Source: CAYOUV01 sp963790075
Lineage (GTDB): Bacteria; Chloroflexota; Anaerolineae; Anaerolineales; Villigracilaceae
Direction of reading: 5' to 3'
DNA length: 64,000 bases
NCBI GenBank assembly: GCA_963790075.1
Contig: CAWBNG010000009.1
Coordinates: 248,001-312,000, forward strand
The notes below the pieces were generated by a model. The model did no database searches. It was not told the DNA's origin and worked only from the letters and a program-made list of their open reading frames with translations. This document shows, piece by piece, positions 1-7,149 of the stretch. How positions within the stretch are numbered: position 1 is the stretch's first letter; every line of letters starts with the position of its first letter. A program made the position numbers and the translations under genes.

Positions 1-15
1 GGTCCAGTCAAAAAC

Positions 16-783
16 CTAGTCCAACAAGAATTCGATCAAGGCCTGGTTAAACACCTCGTAATTATCTACACTGGCCGCGTGACCGGCATGCGGAATCATT
101 AACTGCCGCGCTCCGGCAATCCGATCTACAAGCACGCGCTGATTTTTATATGAGACGGTCGTATCCTTTTCCCCCGTCATGACCAGTGTTGGCGTGCGGA
201 TTTCAGCCAAACGCGAAACAACATTGAAAGTAGCCAAGGAACGCATGGCCGCCCGGTAAGCCTGCGGATTGGCGCTCGAAATCGAGCTGACCAATGCAAG
301 GCGCGCCAGTTCCTGCTCCGGCAGGGGAAAGATCCGCTGCGCGACAACCTTAGCCTGAGCCTCCAGGCCAATTGTGTGTACCAAAATCAGACGCTGAAAA
401 AAATAAATCCACTGATTCCATTTTTCAGGGCGCAGGTGGGCAAAGGTATTTGCCAGGACCAGCTTGCGTACGCGTTTCGGATAATCCAAGGCGAACTGAA
501 GCGCGATCGTCCCCCCTAATGAAAGCCCAACGACGTGCACCGAGGTGGCTCCAATTTCATCCAGGAGATTTGACAACTGACTGGCAGCCTTGTGAATACT
601 CCATTTACCGACACTGGGAGATCGCCCAAATCCGGGTGTATCTGGCGCAACTGGTCGAAATCCCGCCTCAATCAAAGCCGGAAATTGCATTTGCCAGGAA
701 CTGCCGTCCGCTCCCAGCCCATGCAATAAAAGTACAGCCGGTTGGCCTTTTGGATCAGGGTCAAGGTAAAATAGATTTGTCAT
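16..783 (-). CDS. alpha/beta-fold hydrolase
   Basis: A 255-residue alpha/beta hydrolase of unknown substrate. An oxyanion-hole HG pair follows strand 3 (residues 21-22). The nucleophile elbow is GLSLGG with Ser88, the acid is Asp207 in GEKD, and the catalytic His235 lies in HAGH. Length and motif spacing fit the esterase/lactonase/C-C hydrolase group; nothing fixes the substrate. It is the last gene of a minus-strand run and is separated from tatA by a strong hairpin, so it may be read mostly from its own weak promoter or by read-through. No signal peptide is seen, so it is probably cytoplasmic. Confidence 0.85.
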   Translation of the reverse strand: MTNLFYLDPDPKGQPAVLLLHGLGADGSSWQMQFPALIEAGFRPVAPDTPGFGRSPSVGKWSIHKAASQLSNLLDEIGATSVHVVGLSLGGTIALQFALDYPKRVRKLVLANTFAHLRPEKWNQWIYFFQRLILVHTIGLEAQAKVVAQRIFPLPEQELARLALVSSISSANPQAYRAAMRSLATFNVVSRLAEIRTPTLVMTGEKDTTVSYKNQRVLVDRIAGARQLMIPHAGHAASVDNYEVFNQALIEFLLD

Positions 784-799
784 ATCCGAGGCAAAGATT

Positions 800-828
800 A
801 AGGCTCTCCGCCTGAGGCGGAGAGCCTT
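800..828 (-). terminator. hairpin terminator downstream of tatA
   Basis: A perfect 13-bp inverted repeat (800-812 and 816-828) with a 3-nt loop lies just past the tatA stop. On the minus strand it is followed by a moderately T-rich stretch. It fits the end of the fabF-fabH-tatA transcript; the T-tract is short, so termination may be partial. Confidence 0.6.
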
Positions 829-856
829 GCATTCTCCCTAAAACCCGCCGCCAGAA

Positions 857-1051
857 TTATTCCTGTGGCGGTTCCTTTGGTTTATCTTCTTCTTTTTTAT
901 CTTCGTCTTCGCCGCTGATCCCATCTTTGAAGGCGCGGATGCCCTTGCCCAGTTCTCCTGCGATCTTTCCTATTCGATTGGGGCCAAACAGGATCACGAC
1001 AATCACCAGGATAATGAGCAGTTCAGGAAGACCAAAATCGCGAAACAACAT
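857..1051 (-). CDS. tatA: Sec-independent translocase subunit TatA/TatE
   Basis: A 64-residue TatA-family protein that forms the pore-like part of the twin-arginine pathway in the cytoplasmic membrane. One N-terminal membrane helix (about residues 8-21, LPELLIILVIVVILFG) is followed by the conserved FGP-hinge, an amphipathic helix (IGKIAGELGKGIRAFKDG) and an acidic, Lys/Glu-rich tail. The reading frame is open further upstream, but the ATG at 1051 is preceded by GAAGGAG at good spacing and yields the exact family length. No tatC is visible in the window. Confidence 0.9.
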   Translation of the reverse strand: MLFRDFGLPELLIILVIVVILFGPNRIGKIAGELGKGIRAFKDGISGEDEDKKEEDKPKEPPQE

Positions 1052-1136
1052 GCTAGCTCCTTCTTCGTTTCTTCCAGAACAAAATGCCAGTTCTGTCGCA
1101 CCAAATTTACCACAATCACGGAGTTTTGACCATGCC

Positions 1137-2240
1137 TCAAGCTCCGCGACCCCAAATGATCCCTTCGACAAAGCGTATCAGACGGTTGATAAACGATCGC
1201 AAACGACCCAGCAAGCGATATCGTTGAGGATAAACGATCGGCTCAGTTTCCATTGGGCCAGTCCACTCGGCAGCCAGGGCTCCCCAGGTCAAGCCCGCAC
1301 CAAATCCGACAAAGACAATTTTGTCTCCGGCCTTCAGCTGTCCTTTTTCTACGGCCTCGACGGTGGCCAATGGGATCGAGGCAGTGGATGTGTTTCCATA
1401 TCGCTCGAGATTGACGATGAATCGCTCCATCGGGAGTTTCAACCCCCGGGCAGCCGCTTCGATAATTCTTAGGTTAGCCTGGTGTGGAATTACCCAGGAA
1501 ATATCGTCGATGGTCAGTTTGGCATCTTCCAATACTTCCCGGGTGGCCTGCGCCATGACACGCGTCGCAAAGCGAAACACTTCGCGTCCGTCCATGCGGA
1601 TATAATGCATGCCCGCGCGCAGTGTTTCATCCGAAGCTGGATGCTTGCTGCCACCAGCCTGCAAGGTCAACAAATCACCACCAGAGCCGTCCGAATGCAT
1701 GACTGCGGAAAGCACACCGCCGGGCTGTTCACTGGCCTGCAGGACAAACGCACCAGCCCCGTCTCCGAATAAGATGCAGGTTGAACGGTCTGACCAATCC
1801 ACAAATCGGGAGAGCGTCTCAGTCCCAATCACCAATGCATTTTTAATCGATCCACTGTGAATGGACTGTGCGGCCATATTAATTGCATAGATAAATCCCG
1901 TACAGGCAGCCAGCAGATCAAATGCGCCAGCCTTGGTCGCGCCTAACTGATCCTGAACAATGCAGGCAGTTGCCGGGAAGAGGTATTCCGGGGTTGAAGT
2001 GGAGCAAATGATTAGATCGATGTCGGTCGGCTTGAGATTGGCGACTTTAAGCGCTTTTGTCGAAGCCTCTACAGCCAGGGTTGATGGAAATTGATTGTCC
2101 CGCGCGATACGCCGCTCGCGAATTCCCGTGCGATCACGGATCCAGGCATCGTTTGTGTCGACAATTTTGGAGATATCATCATTGGTCAAGACCGATTCGG
2201 GGACCGACATGCCCCAGCCGGTGATGTGTGCGTATGGCAT
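1137..2240 (-). CDS. fabH: 3-oxoacyl-ACP synthase III (KAS III)
   Basis: Condenses acetyl-CoA with malonyl-ACP to start type II fatty acid synthesis. The Cys-His-Asn triad is in place: Cys113 in AACTGF, His253 in IPHQANLR and Asn283 in YGNTSTAS. At 367 residues it is about 35-40 longer than usual KAS III. The excess is a basic/hydrophobic C-terminal tail after the usual final GAGLTWGA, possibly a membrane-contact helix (inference). It starts 10 nt after fabF, so the two are co-transcribed. Acyl chain preference cannot be read from the sequence. Confidence 0.93.
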   Translation of the reverse strand: MPYAHITGWGMSVPESVLTNDDISKIVDTNDAWIRDRTGIRERRIARDNQFPSTLAVEASTKALKVANLKPTDIDLIICSTSTPEYLFPATACIVQDQLGATKAGAFDLLAACTGFIYAINMAAQSIHSGSIKNALVIGTETLSRFVDWSDRSTCILFGDGAGAFVLQASEQPGGVLSAVMHSDGSGGDLLTLQAGGSKHPASDETLRAGMHYIRMDGREVFRFATRVMAQATREVLEDAKLTIDDISWVIPHQANLRIIEAAARGLKLPMERFIVNLERYGNTSTASIPLATVEAVEKGQLKAGDKIVFVGFGAGLTWGALAAEWTGPMETEPIVYPQRYRLLGRLRSFINRLIRFVEGIIWGRGA

Positions 2241-2250
2241 TTTATGACTC

Positions 2251-3486
2251 CTAATACCGGCTAATAATCAGCGTTGCGTTATGTCCACCAAAACCAAAGG
2301 AATTCGACATAATGTGCTTTGGGTTGGCCGGGCGCGTTTTGTTTGGTACATAATCCAAGTCGCACTCTGGATCCGGTGTTTCATAATTAATCGTTGGGGG
2401 CAAGAGGTCGTTCTGGAGAATTTGCACGCAGAAGATCGCTTCCAGGGCACCCGAAGCACCCAACAAATGTCCAGTCATCGATTTGGTAGAAGAAACCGGA
2501 ATGCTATAAGCGTGTTCGCCAAAAACAGTCTTGATCGCTGCTGTCTCGCTTTTGTCATTTAACAGCGTGCTTGTCCCATGCGCATTGATGTATCCAATCT
2601 GATCCGGTTGCAGTCCAGCGTGCGCAAGCGCAAGGCGCATGCACAAGGCTGCCCCGGCGCCATTTTCGGCCGGTGCAGATATATGATAGGCATCGTCGCT
2701 GGTGCCGTAGCCAGTAATCTCAGCCAGGATTTTCGCACCCCGGACTTTGGCATACTCCAGCTCCTCAAGCACCAACACTGCCCCACCTTCGCCCATTAAA
2801 AATCCGTCACGATCTTTGTCAAAAGGACGGGATGCACCCTGCGGATTATCGTTTCTAGTCGAAAGCGCTCCCATCACGTTAAGTCCAGCCATTGCTACCG
2901 GGACAATCGCTGCTTCCGATCCACCCGCGAGCATCACATCAGCATCATCCCGTCTAATAATAGCCGCTGCTTCACCCAAGGTGTTTGAGCCGGTGGCACA
3001 GGCCGTGACGATTGCCAAATTCGGACCACGGATACCCAGATGAATTGCAACCATTCCGGGTGCGGTATCCGCAATCATCATCGGCACCAGAAAGGGACTC
3101 ATACGATCCGGTCCACGTTCCCGATAGGTATCCGCTTGCTCGAGCAGGGTTCCGATTCCACCAATTCCCGAACCAATCAAGACACCAATTCGGTCGCGGT
3201 TTTCATCCGAAATTTTTAACCCGGCGTGTTCAACTGCCTGTAAAGCAGACGCCAGTGCAAACTGGGTAAAGCGATCCATTCGCCTTGCCTCACGCACACC
3301 GAATAAAGAAACGCCATCAAATCCTTTGACTTCCGCCGCAAACTTTGTCTTATGCTCGCTGACATCAAAATGAGTGATCGGAGCTGCGCCGGATTTACCG
3401 GCGACCAGAGATTCCCAGGTCGTATACGGATCGTTTCCAATCGGGCTGATACAACCAAGGCCGGTTACAACAACACGTCTTTGCAT
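2251..3486 (-). CDS. fabF: 3-oxoacyl-ACP synthase II (KAS II)
   Basis: Elongating ketosynthase of type II fatty acid synthesis. The Cys-His-His triad is present: Cys163 in VTACATGSN, a His in AHGTST and a His in TGHLLGASG; the C-terminus carries NSFGFGGHN. The start is set at ATG 3486 because TTGGAG lies 6-7 nt upstream; an ATG four codons earlier overlaps that ribosome site. It is the first gene of the fabF-fabH-tatA unit and sits directly downstream of a 26-nt palindrome (3505-3530). No acpP, fabD or fabG is adjacent, so the rest of the pathway is elsewhere. Confidence 0.94.
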   Translation of the reverse strand: MQRRVVVTGLGCISPIGNDPYTTWESLVAGKSGAAPITHFDVSEHKTKFAAEVKGFDGVSLFGVREARRMDRFTQFALASALQAVEHAGLKISDENRDRIGVLIGSGIGGIGTLLEQADTYRERGPDRMSPFLVPMMIADTAPGMVAIHLGIRGPNLAIVTACATGSNTLGEAAAIIRRDDADVMLAGGSEAAIVPVAMAGLNVMGALSTRNDNPQGASRPFDKDRDGFLMGEGGAVLVLEELEYAKVRGAKILAEITGYGTSDDAYHISAPAENGAGAALCMRLALAHAGLQPDQIGYINAHGTSTLLNDKSETAAIKTVFGEHAYSIPVSSTKSMTGHLLGASGALEAIFCVQILQNDLLPPTINYETPDPECDLDYVPNKTRPANPKHIMSNSFGFGGHNATLIISRY

Positions 3487-3504
3487 GATTTTCTCCAATG
3501 ATGC

Positions 3505-3530
3505 AATACTGCCAGAGTTCTGGCAGTATT
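3505..3530 (-). promoter_or_regulatory. palindrome upstream of fabF
   Basis: Arms AATACTGCCA and TGGCAGTATT are perfect complements around a 6-nt centre, which itself continues the symmetry. The site ends 18 nt before the fabF start and has no T-tract, so an operator for a fatty-acid regulator is more likely than a terminator. The regulator is not in view. Confidence 0.5.
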
Positions 3531-3569
3531 AACACAAGCATTTAAAAAGCGATACGCAATAACCAGAAT

Positions 3570-4775
3570 CTATTCTTCAATATTTTTAAGCGTTTCATAA
3601 ATTTGTCGCACATGAACGCGATCGTGTTCCGCCATGAAGCTCACCAATTCTCGAAAAGTGGAAGGCCCAAAGATTGCATGCCGAATTTTGCGATTCCAGG
3701 TTGCTTCATCCATATTTTGAAGCTGTTCAATCAGTTCAACACGTGCAGTGGTGAAATCATCCAGGGCTTCCAAACCATTTTGTCTTGAATATCCACGTTC
3801 CTTAGCCCACACATCGGTTTCCATCCCAGGGACAAATGGATTATCCTGTTCAAGGACTTTCTTCAGGCGCGGTAGGTTTACTTCCAGATCAACATCGCGC
3901 AGATGACACATAATTTCGGTCACACTCCATTCTTCCTTTTGCGGAGTGCCCCTCCATTGACGTGAAGAAAGCTGCGCAAGCATACTGGCAATTGCTGCAG
4001 GTGTGGAGCGCAGGACCGCAAGCAACCCACCCCGCAAATTGAAATCCGGCTGTAAGATTTGCCGGTCCACTCCTTCCAGCCAGGAGCACAAATCTTTTAT
4101 CTGCCCTTTCCCCACAGGATTGAGGCCGTCGGGCAAATTTGCACCATCTGCCGTTATCCAATACGACGACAGGTCCATTTTCATTGCCGGGATTATATCC
4201 AATTCGGGATCGTCACCAACCAATAACACCGGTCCATCCGGCCAACCCATACGCGCCAACACTTCGGCGAAATAAGCTGGATTGGGTTTTGAAAAATGGA
4301 ATTCCTCGTAAGAGGTGATCACTTCAAAGGGGTATTTCTGCGGATCCAATCCAGCCCAACGCAAGCGGTGATAGATTGCTTTCTGCGGAAAAAGTGGGTT
4401 AGTTGAGATGGCAATTCGATAGCCCTGGGCCACAGCCCAATCGACAAACGCAACTGCTTCAGGCTTGGGTCTTGTCAGCACCTGTAAGGTCGGGAAAATC
4501 TCATCATAGAATGTTTCGAGAACCGGCCGCATCTGCTCGCGATCCAGGCCGAGTGGATGGTAAAAATTTGCATCGAATGTCTCTCGTAATGTTTGGCGCG
4601 GATCTGAATTGGACATCATTTGGCGAGTACCAATCATTAGATATTTCACTAATTCATCCGGAGAAACGCGATCTGCCAAGTACCCGGCCAGCTTTTGAAA
4701 ATAAGCCGGGATAAACGCATTCATATTCGAATCGAGCAAAGTATCGTCAAGATCGAGCAGAAGAGTGAGACTCAT
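3570..4775 (-). CDS. HAD-family hydrolase fused to a DinB-like domain
   Basis: A 401-residue two-domain protein. Residues about 1-235 form a haloacid-dehalogenase phosphatase with the nucleophile motif DLDDTLLD near the N-terminus, a STNP motif II, a Lys in FSKPNP and the acidic motif GDDPELD. Residues about 250-400 look like a DinB/YfiT-type four-helix domain with potential metal His residues in CHLRDVD and AEHDRVHVRQ. The start at 4775 (MSLTLL) overlaps the upstream stop by 4 nt (ATGA), showing translational coupling. Substrates of both halves are unknown. Confidence 0.8.
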   Translation of the reverse strand: MSLTLLLDLDDTLLDSNMNAFIPAYFQKLAGYLADRVSPDELVKYLMIGTRQMMSNSDPRQTLRETFDANFYHPLGLDREQMRPVLETFYDEIFPTLQVLTRPKPEAVAFVDWAVAQGYRIAISTNPLFPQKAIYHRLRWAGLDPQKYPFEVITSYEEFHFSKPNPAYFAEVLARMGWPDGPVLLVGDDPELDIIPAMKMDLSSYWITADGANLPDGLNPVGKGQIKDLCSWLEGVDRQILQPDFNLRGGLLAVLRSTPAAIASMLAQLSSRQWRGTPQKEEWSVTEIMCHLRDVDLEVNLPRLKKVLEQDNPFVPGMETDVWAKERGYSRQNGLEALDDFTTARVELIEQLQNMDEATWNRKIRHAIFGPSTFRELVSFMAEHDRVHVRQIYETLKNIEE

Positions 4776-5107
4776 TTTTTCACTTCGAAGACGGGTGGTA
4801 GCGGATGGCATTCGCCACAACCAATTTCGGGTTGAGCAACAGCACGTTCCACCTTTTCACAAAAAGCTGTCACCTGTACCCGGCGCTGAAAAGCGGCAGT
4901 TATCGGCCGGATGACACGAGCATTGAGGCGCAAGAATTCACAAGCATTCGCTCGCGTAATTTCCGGAACGGGACAGGTTTTACACAATTCCGAGGTCCAT
5001 GATTGCGGCGGAATGGACGAAGAGAGCAGTCGGCATTCTTCGTTACTCCGACCACGATAATAATCCCCGTAAAAATAGCGGCATTCAACACCAACCGGAG
5101 TGCGCAT
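4772..5107 (-). CDS. conserved Cys-rich protein of unknown function
   Basis: A 111-residue soluble protein not assigned to a known family. Cys residues are grouped as CRYF, EECRLL, CKTCPVP, NACEF, FCEKVE and GCGEC, so metal or cluster binding is plausible (inference). An AAAGGA site precedes the ATG. The gene follows the efp terminator and overlaps the HAD-DinB gene by 4 nt, so the two are one unit and probably act together. Confidence 0.65.
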   Translation of the reverse strand: MRTPVGVECRYFYGDYYRGRSNEECRLLSSSIPPQSWTSELCKTCPVPEITRANACEFLRLNARVIRPITAAFQRRVQVTAFCEKVERAVAQPEIGCGECHPLPPVFEVKK

Positions 5108-5122
5108 GAATAATCCTTTCTT

Positions 5123-5148
5123 AAAAAACTGTCCCCTGATGGGGACAG
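5123..5148 (-). terminator. rho-independent terminator after efp
   Basis: CTGTCCCC and GGGGACAG pair perfectly over a 4-nt loop; on the minus strand the stem is followed by six T. It lies between efp and the Cys-rich gene, so it ends the lon-to-efp transcript. Confidence 0.88.
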
Positions 5149-5185
5149 CAGTACGAATTTCAGATCAGGCGATCTCCACTATTAT

Positions 5186-5743
5186 TTAGACCCGCGTGAG
5201 GTACTCGCCCGTGCGTGTATCAACCCGAATCGTGTCACCCGTTTCGACAAAATTCGGGACCTGGACTTCCAGCCCGGTTGCGAGTTTGACCTTTTTTGTT
5301 ACCCCAGTTGCGGTGTCCCCACGCACGGCTGCTTCGGCCGTGACGACTTCCAGATCAACCGAGGTTGGCAACTCTATATCGAGCGGTTCGCCCTCATAAA
5401 AGGTCAGCTTTACCTCAAGTCCTTCGGTTAGATAACCCACCACATCTTCAAAGGCATTGATTCCGACCGCGGGCTGTTCAAAAGTCACATTATCCATAAA
5501 ATGGAGAAATTCAGCATCAGCGTATAAAAATTGGACATTATGAAAATCCAAGCGAACATCCTGAACCCGGTCGCCAGACTGGAAGGTTTTTTCAATATTG
5601 GATCCAGTCCGAATATTCCGAGCCTTAACACGGATAATAGCATTCCCGCGTCCAGGCTTGTGATGCTGGTAGTCGGTAACGCGGTACAACTGGCTGTCAA
5701 TTTCAAAGATCGTACCCTTGCGAAGTTCGTTTACATCGATCAT
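5186..5743 (-). CDS. efp: translation elongation factor P
   Basis: A 185-residue EF-P, which binds ribosomes stalled on proline runs. The KOW-like N-domain and two OB domains are full length, with the C-terminal signature near ETGDTIRVDTRTGEYLTRV. The tip of the N-domain reads HHKPGRGNA, which puts Arg at residue 32 where the modified Lys or Arg sits. Arg32 types in some Proteobacteria are rhamnosylated by EarP; no modification gene is visible here. The start at 5743 has GAGGA six nt upstream; the longer open frame lacks a better site. Confidence 0.95.
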   Translation of the reverse strand: MIDVNELRKGTIFEIDSQLYRVTDYQHHKPGRGNAIIRVKARNIRTGSNIEKTFQSGDRVQDVRLDFHNVQFLYADAEFLHFMDNVTFEQPAVGINAFEDVVGYLTEGLEVKLTFYEGEPLDIELPTSVDLEVVTAEAAVRGDTATGVTKKVKLATGLEVQVPNFVETGDTIRVDTRTGEYLTRV

Positions 5744-5818
5744 GGATTTCCTCACACACAATAGTTTGCAAACAGAAGGATTATATTGCAAGCCCCCGAG
5801 CATGGCAAGGGGCACCTG

Positions 5819-6325
5819 CTAGGTTGCGCTTTGATGCCCTTTTTCGGCATTGGCCTCATCCTTTAAAAGTTCGATCGCATGTTGTAATACCGGGATGATG
5901 ACTTGAAAATTCTCCGTGGCAGCCTTCGGGCTGCCAGGCAAATTGACGATCAATGTTTGGCTGCGGATTCCGGCCACCCCACGAGAGAGCATCGCATGGG
6001 GCGTTTTTTCCAGGCTTTTAGCCCGCATGACTTCTGCCAAACCGGGCGTCAGGCGTTCGACAACAGCCAGAGTAGCCTCGGGGGTCACATCGCGAGGAGC
6101 AAATCCGGTCCCACCGGTCGTCAAAATCACATCCAGATCACCCTGGTCAGCCCAGGCTGAGAGGGTATCGCGCAGTAGCGCTAAATCGTCGGGCAAGATC
6201 GATTGTCGGACAACACTCCAGCCCTGTTTCCGAGCAAGAGCAAGTAAGGCTGGCCCAGACAAATCTTCTCGCTCGCCACGAGCTGATCGATCCGAAACCG
6301 TTAACAGCCCAAACTGTAGGGTCAT
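5819..6325 (-). CDS. mog: MogA/MoaB-type molybdopterin biosynthesis protein
   Basis: A 168-residue member of the family that adenylylates molybdopterin (MogA) or is its paralogue (MoaB). Typical motifs are LTVSDR near the start, TTGGTGFAPRDVTPEA in the middle and the MPT-binding region LSRGVAGIR...NLPGSPKA. Its ATG follows directly on the stop of the GNAT gene (TAAATG), so translation is coupled. No other moa/moe gene is close, so Mog versus MoaB cannot be settled here. Confidence 0.85.
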   Translation of the reverse strand: MTLQFGLLTVSDRSARGEREDLSGPALLALARKQGWSVVRQSILPDDLALLRDTLSAWADQGDLDVILTTGGTGFAPRDVTPEATLAVVERLTPGLAEVMRAKSLEKTPHAMLSRGVAGIRSQTLIVNLPGSPKAATENFQVIIPVLQHAIELLKDEANAEKGHQSAT

Positions 6326-6772
6326 TTACAGCAAGTCCTTCCCGTAAGCGAACAGTTCCAAACGAGACCAACCCCGCTTCTCGTAAAACGCAATTGCCTC
6401 TTGATTATCTTTGGTCACCAGCAAATAATAGCGGATACATCCTTTAGCGCGGAGGCGGTTCTCCAGCTCGCGCATCAATCGCTCGCCAATACCCAGACCC
6501 CGATGGGATTTGCTCACAGCTAAATGATACATGATTCCACGTCGGCCATCAAAACCTCCCAAGACGCTGCCCACAATCCGATCGTCCACTTCGGCGACAA
6601 GGAACAGATCGGGGTCGCGCTGCATTTTTTTGTCTATCTCTTCTGGCTGGTCTGAGCGGCGTAATTGGATGCCAGGCCCGGCAGATGCCCACAACTGGTA
6701 GACCGCCGGGTAATCCTCCGGGTAGCGGACTGACCGAATTTCAATATTTAATGCTTGAGCATTTTTCGTCAT
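6326..6772 (-). CDS. GNAT-family N-acetyltransferase
   Basis: A 148-residue GCN5-like acetyltransferase. The acetyl-CoA pyrophosphate loop is visible as HRGLGIGERLM, preceded by the beta-4 segment MYHLAVSKS, and the C-terminal NQEAIAFYEKRGW is the usual RimI-like motif B. The overall pattern resembles the YpeA/RimI group, so protein or small-amine acetylation is possible. The start has no clear ribosome site. It lies between a response regulator and mog with close spacing. Confidence 0.85.
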   Translation of the reverse strand: MTKNAQALNIEIRSVRYPEDYPAVYQLWASAGPGIQLRRSDQPEEIDKKMQRDPDLFLVAEVDDRIVGSVLGGFDGRRGIMYHLAVSKSHRGLGIGERLMRELENRLRAKGCIRYYLLVTKDNQEAIAFYEKRGWSRLELFAYGKDLL

Positions 6773-6786
6773 TGGAAGAACGGGCT

Positions 6787-7149
6787 TTAAATAAGATCAA
6801 GTTGCCGTTTGATCATACCAATTAATTCATCCGGCATGTAGGGCTTAAGTAAAAAATCATCAGCCCCCTCGGCCATACACTCGATCTTCAAATTCATACC
6901 CGAGGTCATCACGACTTTAGTTCGATTGATATCTTCACTCTGGCGCATGGAGCGCAAAACATCCAGGCCATTATGTTTCGGCAAATGCACGTCCAACAAG
7001 ACAATATCGGGGTTTTCGCGCCGCACAACTTCCAAAATATCTTCCTCAGCAGAAACCAGATCAATTACCTGGAAACCTTCCATTGTCAGCAGGGTACGAA
7101 GCAGGGAGAGCATGGTCGGGTCATCTTCTGCAAGCAGAATTTTAGCCAT
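6787..7149 (-). CDS. stand-alone response regulator receiver domain
   Basis: A 120-residue CheY-like receiver with no output domain. It has the acidic pair in AEDDP (residues 7-8), the phospho-acceptor Asp in VLLDVHLPK, the Thr in VMTSG and the Lys in LLKPY. The ATG at 7149 overlaps the lon stop by 8 nt and has AAGGCGGA upstream, whereas the longer open frame is antisense-like. No histidine kinase is near, so its partner is elsewhere. Confidence 0.9.
   Translation of the reverse strand: MAKILLAEDDPTMLSLLRTLLTMEGFQVIDLVSAEEDILEVVRRENPDIVLLDVHLPKHNGLDVLRSMRQSEDINRTKVVMTSGMNLKIECMAEGADDFLLKPYMPDELIGMIKRQLDLI

Noticed and set aside
3486..3498. Alternative fabF start four codons upstream
   Set aside because: That ATG overlaps the TTGGAG ribosome site that serves the chosen start, and the extra residues are not part of the family.
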